In this document: piece by piece, positions 6,056-13,113 of the stretch
Position numbering within the stretch: the first letter of the stretch is position 1
Layout of the letters: every line of letters begins with the position of its first letter
From: JAGOUB01 sp964640945
GTDB lineage: Bacteria; Patescibacteriota; Gracilibacteria; Peribacterales; Peribacteraceae
DNA length: 21,357 bases
NCBI GenBank assembly: GCA_964640945.1
Contig: CAZXIV010000020.1
Location: 1 to 21,357 of the forward strand
Direction: 5' to 3'
Notes under the pieces: generated by a model
Seen by the model: the letters and a program-made list of their open reading frames with translations, nothing else
What the model was told of the DNA's origin: nothing
The model's database searches: none
Program-made: the position numbers and the translations under genes

Positions 6056-8009
6056 ATTCAACGCCGCTCCCGGAGAGGAGATACCTCTCAATGCGATCGA
6101 TCCCAACGACGCCCCCTTTACCCCGGGCCCCGACGCCCCCCCGATCTCGCCTCCTTCCCAGCCGGCCCAGCGCCCGCAGGGTCCAGGCTTCGGTGGCCGT
6201 CAGCAGAACCAAGGCCGTAACCGCAATCGCAACGGCAACCGCGGTGGTCAGCGTTCCCCAAATCAGCCCTACCGGAATCAGCCCCAAGACCGTGACCACA
6301 CGCCGCAGCCTGAGGTGCAGATGCCGGTCGCGCCCGATGGCCGCAAGGTGCCGCTCCGTTTCTATCCGCTCGGTGGATTCGAGCAGGTGGGCCGCAACTG
6401 CTGCGTCATCGAAGTGGATGGCGACATCTACATCGTCGACATCGGCGTGCAGTTCCCGGATGAGAGCATGCTCGGCATCGATTATCTCATCCCCGACGTC
6501 TCCTGCCTTAAGGGTCGCGAGAACCGCATTAAAGGCGTGTTCTTCACCCACGCGCACTTCGACCACGTCGGCGCCGCACAGCACATTTTGCCGGTGCTCC
6601 AGTATCCGCAGTGCTACGGCACCAAGCTGACGCTGGCGATGATGAAGAAGAAGCTCGACGAGGAGCACATGACGAGCAAGGTCCGTATGAACACTGTGAA
6701 AGACGGCGACCGCATTAAGGTCGGCAAGGTTGATGTGGAATTTATCCGCGTCACACACTCCATCCCTGACTGCGTCGCCATCGCTTTCCATACGCCGTAC
6801 GGCACCATCCTCCACACCGGCGACTTTAAGATCGACCTCCAGCCGCTCTACGAGCCGCCTATGGACTTCCAGCGCTTCGCCGCGCTCGGCAAGGAGGGCG
6901 TGCTCGCCATCATCGCCGACTCCACCAACGCGCAAAAGCCCGGTTACTCGCCGAGCGAGCGCGAGATCGCAGCTTCGCTGCGCGACTCGATCGTGCAGGC
7001 CAAGGGCCGCGTGATCATCTCGACCTTCTCGTCGCTCATCACCCGCGTGCAGCAGATCATCGACGTGGCCAAAGAGATGAACCGCAAGGTCTACCTTTCG
7101 GGCCGCAGTATGGAGGAGAACATCGAGATTGCGATGACGCTCGGCTACCTCAAGGCCCCCCGCGGTATGGTCCGCAAGGCCGGCCCGGGCATGGATAAGA
7201 TCCCCGCCAATGAAGTGATCATCATCACCACCGGCGCGCAGGGCCAAGAGAACGCCGGCCTCGCCCGCATGGGCCTCGGCACGCACCGCCACATTGCCGT
7301 CCAGAAAGGTGACACCGTTATCCTGAGCTCCAGCACCATCATCGGTAACGAGCGTGCGGTGGCTAAAGTGGTCAATAATCTCCACGAGAAGGGCGCCCGC
7401 GTGCTGCGCAATACCGAACTCGCGCTGCACGTCACGGGCCACGGCTACGCCGGCGACCTGATGCTCATGCACCAGCTCGTGCGCGCCAAGCACGTCATCC
7501 CCGAGCACGGCGAGCCGATGATGAAATCGGCCCACGCCGACATCGCCCGCGCCATCGGCTACCAAGAGAACCAAGTCCACCTGCTCGCCAACGGCGAGAT
7601 CCTGGAGTTCGATCCCGACGGCAGCGCCCGCAAGAGTAAGCAGAAGCTGGCCTTCAAAGATGTGATCGTCGACGGCAAGTCCGGCGGCGAAGGCGAGCGC
7701 ACGCTCACCGACCGCAAAGTGATGAGCAACGCTGGCGCCGTCATCCTGGTGCTCAAGGCCTACGCCGACAGCATGCGCCTGGTGGGCGATCCCGAAGTCC
7801 TCTCGCGCGGCCTCCTCTACGGCAGCGAGCAGCAGGACATCACGCGCGAGGTCATCCTGGCGGCCAAGAAGGCCTACGAGGACGAGCTCAACCGCGGCAG
7901 CAAGGACCGCAAGGAACTCAAGCGCGCCGTCACCAGCGCCCTCTACCGGTACTTCGACCGCAAGCTCGACCGCGAGCCGATGGTCATTCCGATCGTTGTT
8001 GAAGTCTAA
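6024..8009 (+). CDS. rnj: Ribonuclease J with a long disordered N-terminal extension
   Basis: 661 aa, roughly 100 longer than typical RNase J (about 555 aa). This metallo-beta-lactamase/beta-CASP enzyme has 5'-3' exonuclease and endonuclease activity in mRNA decay and rRNA maturation. The zinc site is HAHFDH at 176-181, with H245 in THSIPD and D267 in HTGDFK. The beta-CASP part is clear (DSTNAQKPGYSPSE, HVTGHGYAGDL, VIPEHGE), and a C-terminal domain follows. Residues about 1-107 are Pro-, Gln-, Asn-, Arg- and Gly-rich (GRNRNRNGNRGGQR), likely disordered and RNA-binding. It heads a run with the NYN protein 142 nt downstream, across repeat element copy B. The ATG start gives a plausible first helix (MKTVKEWMQRKF). 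Confidence 0.95.
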   Translation: MKTVKEWMQRKFNAAPGEEIPLNAIDPNDAPFTPGPDAPPISPPSQPAQRPQGPGFGGRQQNQGRNRNRNGNRGGQRSPNQPYRNQPQDRDHTPQPEVQMPVAPDGRKVPLRFYPLGGFEQVGRNCCVIEVDGDIYIVDIGVQFPDESMLGIDYLIPDVSCLKGRENRIKGVFFTHAHFDHVGAAQHILPVLQYPQCYGTKLTLAMMKKKLDEEHMTSKVRMNTVKDGDRIKVGKVDVEFIRVTHSIPDCVAIAFHTPYGTILHTGDFKIDLQPLYEPPMDFQRFAALGKEGVLAIIADSTNAQKPGYSPSEREIAASLRDSIVQAKGRVIISTFSSLITRVQQIIDVAKEMNRKVYLSGRSMEENIEIAMTLGYLKAPRGMVRKAGPGMDKIPANEVIIITTGAQGQENAGLARMGLGTHRHIAVQKGDTVILSSSTIIGNERAVAKVVNNLHEKGARVLRNTELALHVTGHGYAGDLMLMHQLVRAKHVIPEHGEPMMKSAHADIARAIGYQENQVHLLANGEILEFDPDGSARKSKQKLAFKDVIVDGKSGGEGERTLTDRKVMSNAGAVILVLKAYADSMRLVGDPEVLSRGLLYGSEQQDITREVILAAKKAYEDELNRGSKDRKELKRAVTSALYRYFDRKLDREPMVIPIVVEV

Positions 8010-8010
8010 A

Positions 8011-8103
8011 AAGTATGAAGTATCGAGTATTAAGTATTAGGTATTAAGGGTTTTAGACTCGGGGTCCTGTCTATTTCCCTTAATACTTCATACTCGATAC
8101 CCG
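8011..8103 (+). repeat. Heptamer inverted-repeat element, copy B
   Basis: It starts two bases after the RNase J stop. The left arm has five contiguous 7-nt units in perfect register from 8013 to 8047 (GTATGAA, GTATCGA, GTATTAA, GTATTAG, GTATTAA), then GGG. The right arm (8077-8103) carries three inverted units read on the minus strand. The spacer (8051-8076) holds a small GAC/GTC hairpin. This is the cleanest copy. Confidence 0.88.
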
Positions 8104-8151
8104 TTTTATCTCATCGAACACACTTTCGTTTTCGATACACACATCCATTTT

Positions 8152-8886
8152 ATGAAGAACACTCTTCAACCCAATCATCGTTCGGCGCGCGCGCCTTCTC
8201 CCCAGAAGCAGCGCCGCAGCCGCCCCGCCCTCAAGGGCAACTACGCGTTCATCGACGCCCAAAACATCCACCGCGGTACCCGCGCCGCCGGCTGGCTCCT
8301 CAACTGGGCCCAACTGCGCGAGTATCTCCGCGCCGAGCAACGCGTCACCAAGGCTTTCCTCTTCATCGGCTTCCTCGCCGGCCAGGAGCCGCTCTACGCC
8401 TCGCTCAAAATGGCGGGCTACGAGCTCATTTTTAAACCGACCGTGAAGCACACCGTCGACGGCAAGACCGTCATCAAGGGCAACGTCGATACCGACCTCG
8501 TCCTCAAGGCGATGATGGAGTGGGACCACTTTCATCAGGCCATCCTGCTCTCGGGCGACGGCGACTTCCTGTCGTTGCTCACGCATCTCTCGCAAGCCGG
8601 CAAGCTGAAGACCCTCGTCGTTTCCGACGCGCGTTCGGCTTCCAAGCTGCTTCGCCCCTTCGAACGCTCGACGGTCTCGCTCGATAGCTTGAAGGGCCGC
8701 CTCTCCGGCGCCAAACCGCGTGCCCCGCGTCCGGCTCGTACCAGTCGTCCGACTGCCGCCACGAAGCTTATGGCTCCTGTCCGGGCGGTGGAGGTCACAC
8801 CCGTGCAACGCCAGAAACGACCGTTGCGACGCCCAAAAACCACTCCCCGGTATAGCCGGCAGGAGCGCCGCGAGTCCTTGCTTTAA
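8152..8886 (+). CDS. NYN-domain (LabA-like, PIN-fold) putative ribonuclease
   Basis: 244 aa. The NYN domain spans about residues 29-165. Acidic residues that bind metal in the family are visible: D35 and N38 in FIDAQNIHRG, D113 and D115 in NVDTDLVLKA, and D136 and D138 in LLSGDGDF. Such domains are predicted or shown to cleave RNA. Both ends are highly basic (KQRRSRP near the N-terminus; long Arg/Pro/Lys-rich tail from about 178), as expected for RNA binding. It lies directly downstream of RNase J on the same strand, suggesting a shared role in RNA processing. No Shine-Dalgarno and no TANNNT box at the usual spacing is seen at its ATG, so how it is translated is unclear. Confidence 0.85.
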   Translation: MKNTLQPNHRSARAPSPQKQRRSRPALKGNYAFIDAQNIHRGTRAAGWLLNWAQLREYLRAEQRVTKAFLFIGFLAGQEPLYASLKMAGYELIFKPTVKHTVDGKTVIKGNVDTDLVLKAMMEWDHFHQAILLSGDGDFLSLLTHLSQAGKLKTLVVSDARSASKLLRPFERSTVSLDSLKGRLSGAKPRAPRPARTSRPTAATKLMAPVRAVEVTPVQRQKRPLRRPKTTPRYSRQERRESLL

Positions 8887-8916
8887 ATCATAAAATATTG
8901 TTTAATTGCATTAAGC

Positions 8917-8933
8917 CTGCGGATCGTCCGCAG
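8917..8933. promoter_or_regulatory. Perfect hairpin/palindrome upstream of the receiver-like gene
   Basis: CTGCGGA (8917-8923) and TCCGCAG (8927-8933) flank TCG. No T-run follows, so it is not a standard terminator for the NYN gene. It may be an operator or a 5' UTR hairpin for the gene at 8969. Confidence 0.4.
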
Positions 8934-8968
8934 TCGCCCATTCACCCCTTAGGCAGGAGACAAAAGCT

Positions 8969-9670
8969 ATGATCACCAACTCCAACTGGATACTGAGCGA
9001 TGCCGATTTTGCGGCCTACGCCGCGGCCTTCAAATTCGATACGTGTGAGACGAGCGAGCTCTATGACATGCTCATCGGTGATGATGAGACGATTGATAGC
9101 GTGGTGCGGAACCGCGAGGGATTCTGGGAGGAGGCACTCGAAGGCCTAATAAAGAAACGTAACGCCTGCGCGCGGTTTCTGAAGGTCCCCGAGCGGCGGA
9201 TGGATCCCTCGTGGATCGCCCCGCTCGCGAAGCCGTTCTCGATCGCGCTCCAAGGGAAGGAGCTGATCCCGCTGATGCGCAAGCCCACGAGGCCGATGAC
9301 GGCCGTGGTTGTAGACGATCTCCAAATCGTCGCCATAATGTTCAACATGGTCACCAAGCACTGGCCCGACCTGGCCGTGACCTACATCACGCAGCAAGGG
9401 GGCGTGCCGGTCGTCATCCCCCTGGAGACCGACTTGATCATACTGGACGAGCACCTGATCGGCACCACGGGTACGAAGATCTTCCAGGAGCAGCGGACGT
9501 TCGGCAGCCCTGCGATTTTTGGCAGCATCTCCAATAGCGGGAACTGCCCGGCATTTACCATTCATCACTATAACCTTAAAGTGATGATTTCCAGCAGTCG
9601 CGAGGCTGCCGAGGCTCTGGTGAAGTTCATCAACGATATGATCGCGGCCGCCGAAAGCCGCCCCGTCTAA
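8969..9670 (+). CDS. Protein with N-terminal unknown domain and divergent receiver (REC-like) domain
   Basis: 233 aa. From about residue 110 the sequence follows a response-regulator receiver pattern: TAVVVDD (D116, D117), a helix, DLIILDEHL with D160 at the phospho-acceptor place followed by the expected turn (IGTTGTK), PAIFGSIS with Ser at the Thr/Ser position, and a lysine (K204) near the last strand. Spacing and the absence of a normal K-P turn mark it as divergent. Residues 1-105 are a helical, acidic domain I do not recognise. No output DNA-binding domain and no kinase is nearby. AGGAG lies 8 nt before the ATG, a clear Shine-Dalgarno. A terminator follows at 9687-9719, so it is probably monocistronic. 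Confidence 0.7.
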   Translation: MITNSNWILSDADFAAYAAAFKFDTCETSELYDMLIGDDETIDSVVRNREGFWEEALEGLIKKRNACARFLKVPERRMDPSWIAPLAKPFSIALQGKELIPLMRKPTRPMTAVVVDDLQIVAIMFNMVTKHWPDLAVTYITQQGGVPVVIPLETDLIILDEHLIGTTGTKIFQEQRTFGSPAIFGSISNSGNCPAFTIHHYNLKVMISSSREAAEALVKFINDMIAAAESRPV

Positions 9671-9686
9671 TGATCATTCCGTTTCA

Positions 9687-9719
9687 CCCCTCCCGATTCG
9701 TCGGGAGGGGTATTTTTTT
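9687..9719 (+). terminator. Strong intrinsic terminator with UUCG tetraloop
   Basis: Ten base pairs, CCCCTCCCGA (9687-9696) with TCGGGAGGGG (9701-9710), are closed by TTCG and followed by seven T (9713-9719). It ends the receiver-like gene. Confidence 0.95.
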
Positions 9720-9726
9720 GCTGATA

Positions 9727-9754
9727 TTGACGTATTTTTAAAATTATCTATTTT
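9727..9754 (+). promoter_or_regulatory. Promoter for the 9801 gene
   Basis: TTGACG (9727-9732), a 16-nt spacer and TATTTT (9749-9754) predict a start near 9761 and a leader of about 40 nt carrying a Shine-Dalgarno. It contrasts with the leaderless layout of other genes here. Confidence 0.5.
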
Positions 9755-9800
9755 AGACATAGTTCGTTTATCCGCCGTGTATCCCTTTGGAGTCCAGTGT

Positions 9801-10202
9801 ATGGATGCTGTCACGAGTACGTCCCCGTCTGGTTGTAGAGCGATTGAGGTTATCGAGGGTTTGGGGTGGATCACTTCGATCGGCCATCCCACTGAAGGAG
9901 TGATCAGTGGGATCGACTGTCCGTTGGTTCCCCACTTAAGCAATGTGCAATACATTGCCATTAATGACGATGGGACCCTGGTCGCGTTCGTCGAAGGCAG
10001 TTGGCTCCATGATCTTTCGGTGCTCACCCTCCAGGGCGACAAGTGGGTCCGTGTTTTCTACCGGCGCTTGCGTCAGGAGCTCGCTGTCACCCTCGCGTGG
10101 CAGCCTGCCTCTCCGCCCACGCTGATCGTTACAACCAATAAGCAGGTCAGCTACAGCGTGTACGAGTGGTCGGTCGGCTGGCTAATGAAACGTAACAAAT
10201 AA
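9801..10202 (+). CDS. Small hypothetical protein with WD40/propeller-like strands
   Basis: 133 aa from the ATG at 9801, chosen because TTTGGAG (9786-9792) gives a good Shine-Dalgarno 8 nt upstream; a GTG at 9777 would add 8 residues. Two segments look like propeller blades: VQYIAINDDGTLVAFVEGSW and AVTLAWQPASPPTLIVTTNK, each followed by a Y/W-rich strand. Two blades cannot close a propeller alone, so it may oligomerise, be a remnant, or be unrelated to WD40. No signal peptide is evident. It stands alone between two terminators with its own promoter. Function unknown. Confidence 0.65.
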   Translation: MDAVTSTSPSGCRAIEVIEGLGWITSIGHPTEGVISGIDCPLVPHLSNVQYIAINDDGTLVAFVEGSWLHDLSVLTLQGDKWVRVFYRRLRQELAVTLAWQPASPPTLIVTTNKQVSYSVYEWSVGWLMKRNK

Positions 10203-10216
10203 GCCCCTTGGGCTAA

Positions 10217-10245
10217 CCCCGCTTCATGCAAGCGGGGGCTCTTTT
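10217..10245 (+). terminator. Intrinsic terminator after the 9801 gene
   Basis: CCCCGCTT (10217-10224) pairs with AAGCGGGG (10230-10237) around CATGC, followed by GCTCTTTT. The T-run is short but the stem is perfect. Confidence 0.75.
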
Positions 10246-10260
10246 GTGCAGGCTTTGTTC

Positions 10261-10266
10261 TACAAT
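10261..10266 (+). promoter_or_regulatory. -10 box (TACAAT) for leaderless flippase mRNA
   Basis: TACAAT matches five of six consensus positions and lies exactly 6 nt (GGTCCC) before the GTG at 10273. No Shine-Dalgarno is present. Confidence 0.55.
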
Positions 10267-10272
10267 GGTCCC

Positions 10273-11724
10273 GTGTCTACCCGCCAAATCGCCAGTTCCA
10301 CCCTGTGGCAGCTCGGGAGCCAGGTGGCCATGGCCGCCATCAGCGTTGTCACCGTCAAATTGGTGGCGACGGGCTTAAGCCAGCACCTAGCCGGGTTTTA
10401 TAACTCCGCCTACGGCTACCTGCAGATTTTCGGTATCGTCGCCGACTTTGGCCTCTACGCCGTGGCCGTGCGTGAGGTGAGCCGGGCGGTGGATAAGCCT
10501 GCCACCGTCGGTGCTGTCATCGTGCTCCGTTCGATCATCGTGGCGATCGCCTTTGTGGTGGCGCTGCTCATCGCCTGGGTGATCCCGGCCTGGCAGGGGA
10601 CGCCGCTGCCGCTGGCGATCACCGTCACGGCCTTCGTGCCCGTGCTGACTCTGCTGGCCGGCACGCTCCGCGTGATCTTCCAGGTGCAGTACAAGATGAA
10701 GTGGGTGTTCGTCGCCGAGGTGACGCAACGCCTCGTGGCGGTCGCCCTCATCGCCGGCGCGGTGGCCATGGGCGCGCGCGGCAGCGACGACGTCGGCCTG
10801 CTGCTCTGGTTCTTGGTCGCGGGCGGCATCGGCGCGGGCGTGCTCCTGCTTGTCTCGCTCATCGGCAGCCTGCGCCTCATGCGCCCGACGCTGCGTTGGG
10901 ATAAGGCGCTCTATACCAAGCTCTTCCGCCTGGCGCTGCCGTTCGGCTTGGCCTTTCTCTGCATGACGGTCTTCCGCCAGACGGACGTGACGCTCATCTC
11001 GCTACTCCGGCCCGACTTCGCCCTGCAGAACGCCACCTACGGCTTCGTGCAGCGCGTGATGGACATGACCTACCTCATCCCGACCTTCCTGCTCAACTCG
11101 ACATTGCCGATCTTGAGCGACCGCCTGGATAAGGGCGAGGACACACGCGATTTCCTTGGGAAGATCCTCCTCATTGTCCTTATCTTAGGAGCGACGACCG
11201 CACTCACGGGGGCGCTGTGGGCGCGGCCGATCATGGGTCTGCTCACGAACGAGAGTTACCTGAGCACCGCGGGCGTGCCCGGCGCCGATACAGCCCTGCA
11301 GTGGCTCAGCATCACGATGCTGACCAACGGCCTGGTAGTGTATGCCTTCTACCTGCTCCTCGCCCAGAATCGCTGGCGGCCGCTCGTGGCCATCTTGGCG
11401 CTCGGCGCCGTCGGTTCGGTGGTGCTGAACCTACAGCTTATCCCTACGCTTGGTTTCACGGGCGCGGCCATCACGTCGGCGTTGGTGCACACTCTCCTAG
11501 CCGCCGCCCTCATGGCCTACGCGGCCCGCGTTTTGCCGGCCCGCGTGCCGCTCATCGCCGCGCTTCGCTGGCTCCTGTTCGTAGTGCTGCTGGCCGCCGC
11601 TTTGCTCTTCTTACGCCCCTGGCTGACGACGGACATCCGCACCGCCCTGGCGCTGGGGGCGATTGTCGCCTGGATTGGCGTTATCTCGCTGGCAACAGGG
11701 TTTCATAAGTCGTTTCGGGGGTGA
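10273..11724 (+). CDS. Polysaccharide flippase (Wzx-like, MOP superfamily)
   Basis: 483 aa from GTG 10273; an in-frame GTG at 10246 would add nine residues but overlaps the preceding terminator. The protein begins STRQIASSTLWQLGSQ, typical of polysaccharide biosynthesis/oligosaccharide flippases, and has about 12-14 hydrophobic helices through to the C-terminus, with FYNSAYGYLQIFGIVADFGL near the first helices. Such transporters move lipid-linked sugar units across the cytoplasmic membrane for surface glycan assembly. It opens the polysaccharide region that continues with three transferases beyond tRNA-Thr. Its promoter appears to be the TACAAT box 6 nt upstream. Confidence 0.88.
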   Translation: MSTRQIASSTLWQLGSQVAMAAISVVTVKLVATGLSQHLAGFYNSAYGYLQIFGIVADFGLYAVAVREVSRAVDKPATVGAVIVLRSIIVAIAFVVALLIAWVIPAWQGTPLPLAITVTAFVPVLTLLAGTLRVIFQVQYKMKWVFVAEVTQRLVAVALIAGAVAMGARGSDDVGLLLWFLVAGGIGAGVLLLVSLIGSLRLMRPTLRWDKALYTKLFRLALPFGLAFLCMTVFRQTDVTLISLLRPDFALQNATYGFVQRVMDMTYLIPTFLLNSTLPILSDRLDKGEDTRDFLGKILLIVLILGATTALTGALWARPIMGLLTNESYLSTAGVPGADTALQWLSITMLTNGLVVYAFYLLLAQNRWRPLVAILALGAVGSVVLNLQLIPTLGFTGAAITSALVHTLLAAALMAYAARVLPARVPLIAALRWLLFVVLLAAALLFLRPWLTTDIRTALALGAIVAWIGVISLATGFHKSFRG

Positions 11725-11775
11725 GGTTTCGGTCAGGCAGCCTTTCTGCCACCATGGGTCCGGTCCTTTCGGAAT

Positions 11776-11850
11776 GCCACCTTAGCTCAGTGGTAGAGCA
11801 ACGCACTTGTAATGCGTGGGTCGCGAGTTCAACTCTCGCAGGTGGCTCCA
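11776..11850 (+). tRNA. tRNA-Thr (anticodon TGT)
   Basis: The acceptor stem GCCACCT (11776-11782) pairs with AGGTGGC, with U discriminator and encoded CCA (11848-11850). The D arm GCTCAGTGGTAGAGC, the anticodon loop CTTGTAA (anticodon TGT, reading ACA) and the T arm GCGAGTTCAACTCTCGC are all present. 75 nt. No integrase or attachment-site repeat is seen next to it. Confidence 0.97.
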
Positions 11851-11944
11851 TTGTCGCGCTTCAATACTCCTCCTCTGCTCGCAATCGAGACCAAGTTCCT
11901 GGAGGTCGAGCTTGAGGCAGTTATTGCTGAGACGTGGGCCGTCT

Positions 11945-13111
11945 TTAAGAGGGACACAGCGTTGTGATACGCACCATGCGTTCCTGCCAGGAATGGTGGG
12001 CGACACGCGCTTTCGCGGCGGCGGCGCGAGTTTGGGAGGCGGCGGGATCGGCTAGGGCTTCGCTGATAGCGCGAGCGAGGTCGTCGCTGTCGCCGGGCGT
12101 GCAGAAGCGCGTCATATTCTCGTCGAGCAGGTCGCGCAGTGGCGGCAGGTCGGCCGTCACGGTCGGTACGCCGGCGGCCATGTATTCGAGGAGTTTTAAG
12201 GGCGACGTGTCGCGCTGGAAAAATGGATCGTCGCTCTTGGGGGCGGGATAGACGCACAGGTCGGCGGCGGCCATGGCCAGCGGCACCTTGGCCGAAGGCA
12301 CCGGTCCTTCAAAGCGCACGCTCTTATGGTCGAGTCCATGTTGGTCGGCCAGTTGGCGGAGGCGCTCGATCTCGCCGGCGGGTCCACCGACGATCCAAAC
12401 CAAGAACCGTTCGTCGTGGGCTTGCAGTACGGCGGCCGCGCCAATCAGCTCTTCCACTCCCTTCGGCAGGTCGTGGCCGCTCTTGAGCGAGCCGACGTAG
12501 GCGATGACGGGGCGGTCGGCGGGGAGTTTCCACGTCAGCTTGGCAGCGGTTGTCGAGGGTAGTGCCGCGAAGGCCTCCAGATCGACGCCATCGGGTTCGA
12601 CCGTGATCTGGTCCGCCGGCACGCCGCGCTCAATGAGGACCTGGCGCATGGGCGTAGTGAGGGCCACCACCAGGCGGCAGCGCTTGGCGGTGCGCACAAA
12701 GCCGGGCGTGAGCCGCCCCGGAATGGTGTGGAGTTCCAGAATGGCGGGAATGCCACAATCAAGAGCTGGGCCCAGTACCGCCGCGGAGCGGGCGATGACG
12801 AGATCGGGCGTGTTGGTCGCAAAGTGGCGCGCGAGCGAGCGGCGGTAGGACGCCCAAGTGACGTGCACGGCGAGTGACCCGGGGATAAAGCGGCTCTTCA
12901 GCGCGTTACGGGCCGGTATAGATGTGACCGTGAATGTTGTCTGAATGCGATAGAGGTCGCGCGGTGCACCCGGGAGCGCATCCTCATTTTCTGGACAGAG
13001 CAGCTCTACCTCATGGCCGTTTTGCACCAGCGCCGCGCAGACCTGCGAGATCTGGTGGGCGTAGGCCTTTTCACTGGGATACCGGGCGTGGCAGATGTAG
13101 GCAATGCGCAT
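11945..13111 (-). CDS. Glycosyltransferase family 4 (GT-B fold)
   Basis: 388 aa. The N-terminal Rossmann half begins MRIAYICHARYPSEKAYAHQ, and the C-terminal nucleotide-sugar half shows VEPDGVDLEAF, IAYVGSLKSGHDLPKGVEEL, and the E-x7-E-like region SPLKLLEYMAAGVPTVTAD, all typical of retaining GT4 enzymes. It should transfer a sugar from a nucleotide donor in the cytoplasm; donor and acceptor cannot be predicted. The gene starts two bases after the stop of the upstream exostosin-like gene (TGACCATG arrangement), so the pair is probably translationally coupled. It converges on the flippase and tRNA-Thr. No T-rich terminator is visible in the 94-bp gap to the tRNA. Confidence 0.9.
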   Translation of the reverse strand: MRIAYICHARYPSEKAYAHQISQVCAALVQNGHEVELLCPENEDALPGAPRDLYRIQTTFTVTSIPARNALKSRFIPGSLAVHVTWASYRRSLARHFATNTPDLVIARSAAVLGPALDCGIPAILELHTIPGRLTPGFVRTAKRCRLVVALTTPMRQVLIERGVPADQITVEPDGVDLEAFAALPSTTAAKLTWKLPADRPVIAYVGSLKSGHDLPKGVEELIGAAAVLQAHDERFLVWIVGGPAGEIERLRQLADQHGLDHKSVRFEGPVPSAKVPLAMAAADLCVYPAPKSDDPFFQRDTSPLKLLEYMAAGVPTVTADLPPLRDLLDENMTRFCTPGDSDDLARAISEALADPAASQTRAAAAKARVAHHSWQERMVRITTLCPS

Positions 13112-13113
13112 GG

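Noticed and set aside
6009..7580. Long open frame (523 codons) on the minus strand opposite RNase J
   Set aside because: Antisense shadow caused by GC-rich codon use; the forward strand has unambiguous RNase J motifs throughout, and the reverse product is a compositionally odd Val/Asp/His-rich chain.
8011..8103. CRISPR array as an explanation of the tandem repeats
   Set aside because: Units are 7 nt with no spacers between them, and both arms are inverted; no cas genes are present.
11776..11944. tRNA-Thr as an integration site
   Set aside because: No integrase, phage gene or duplicated tRNA 3' end found in the window.
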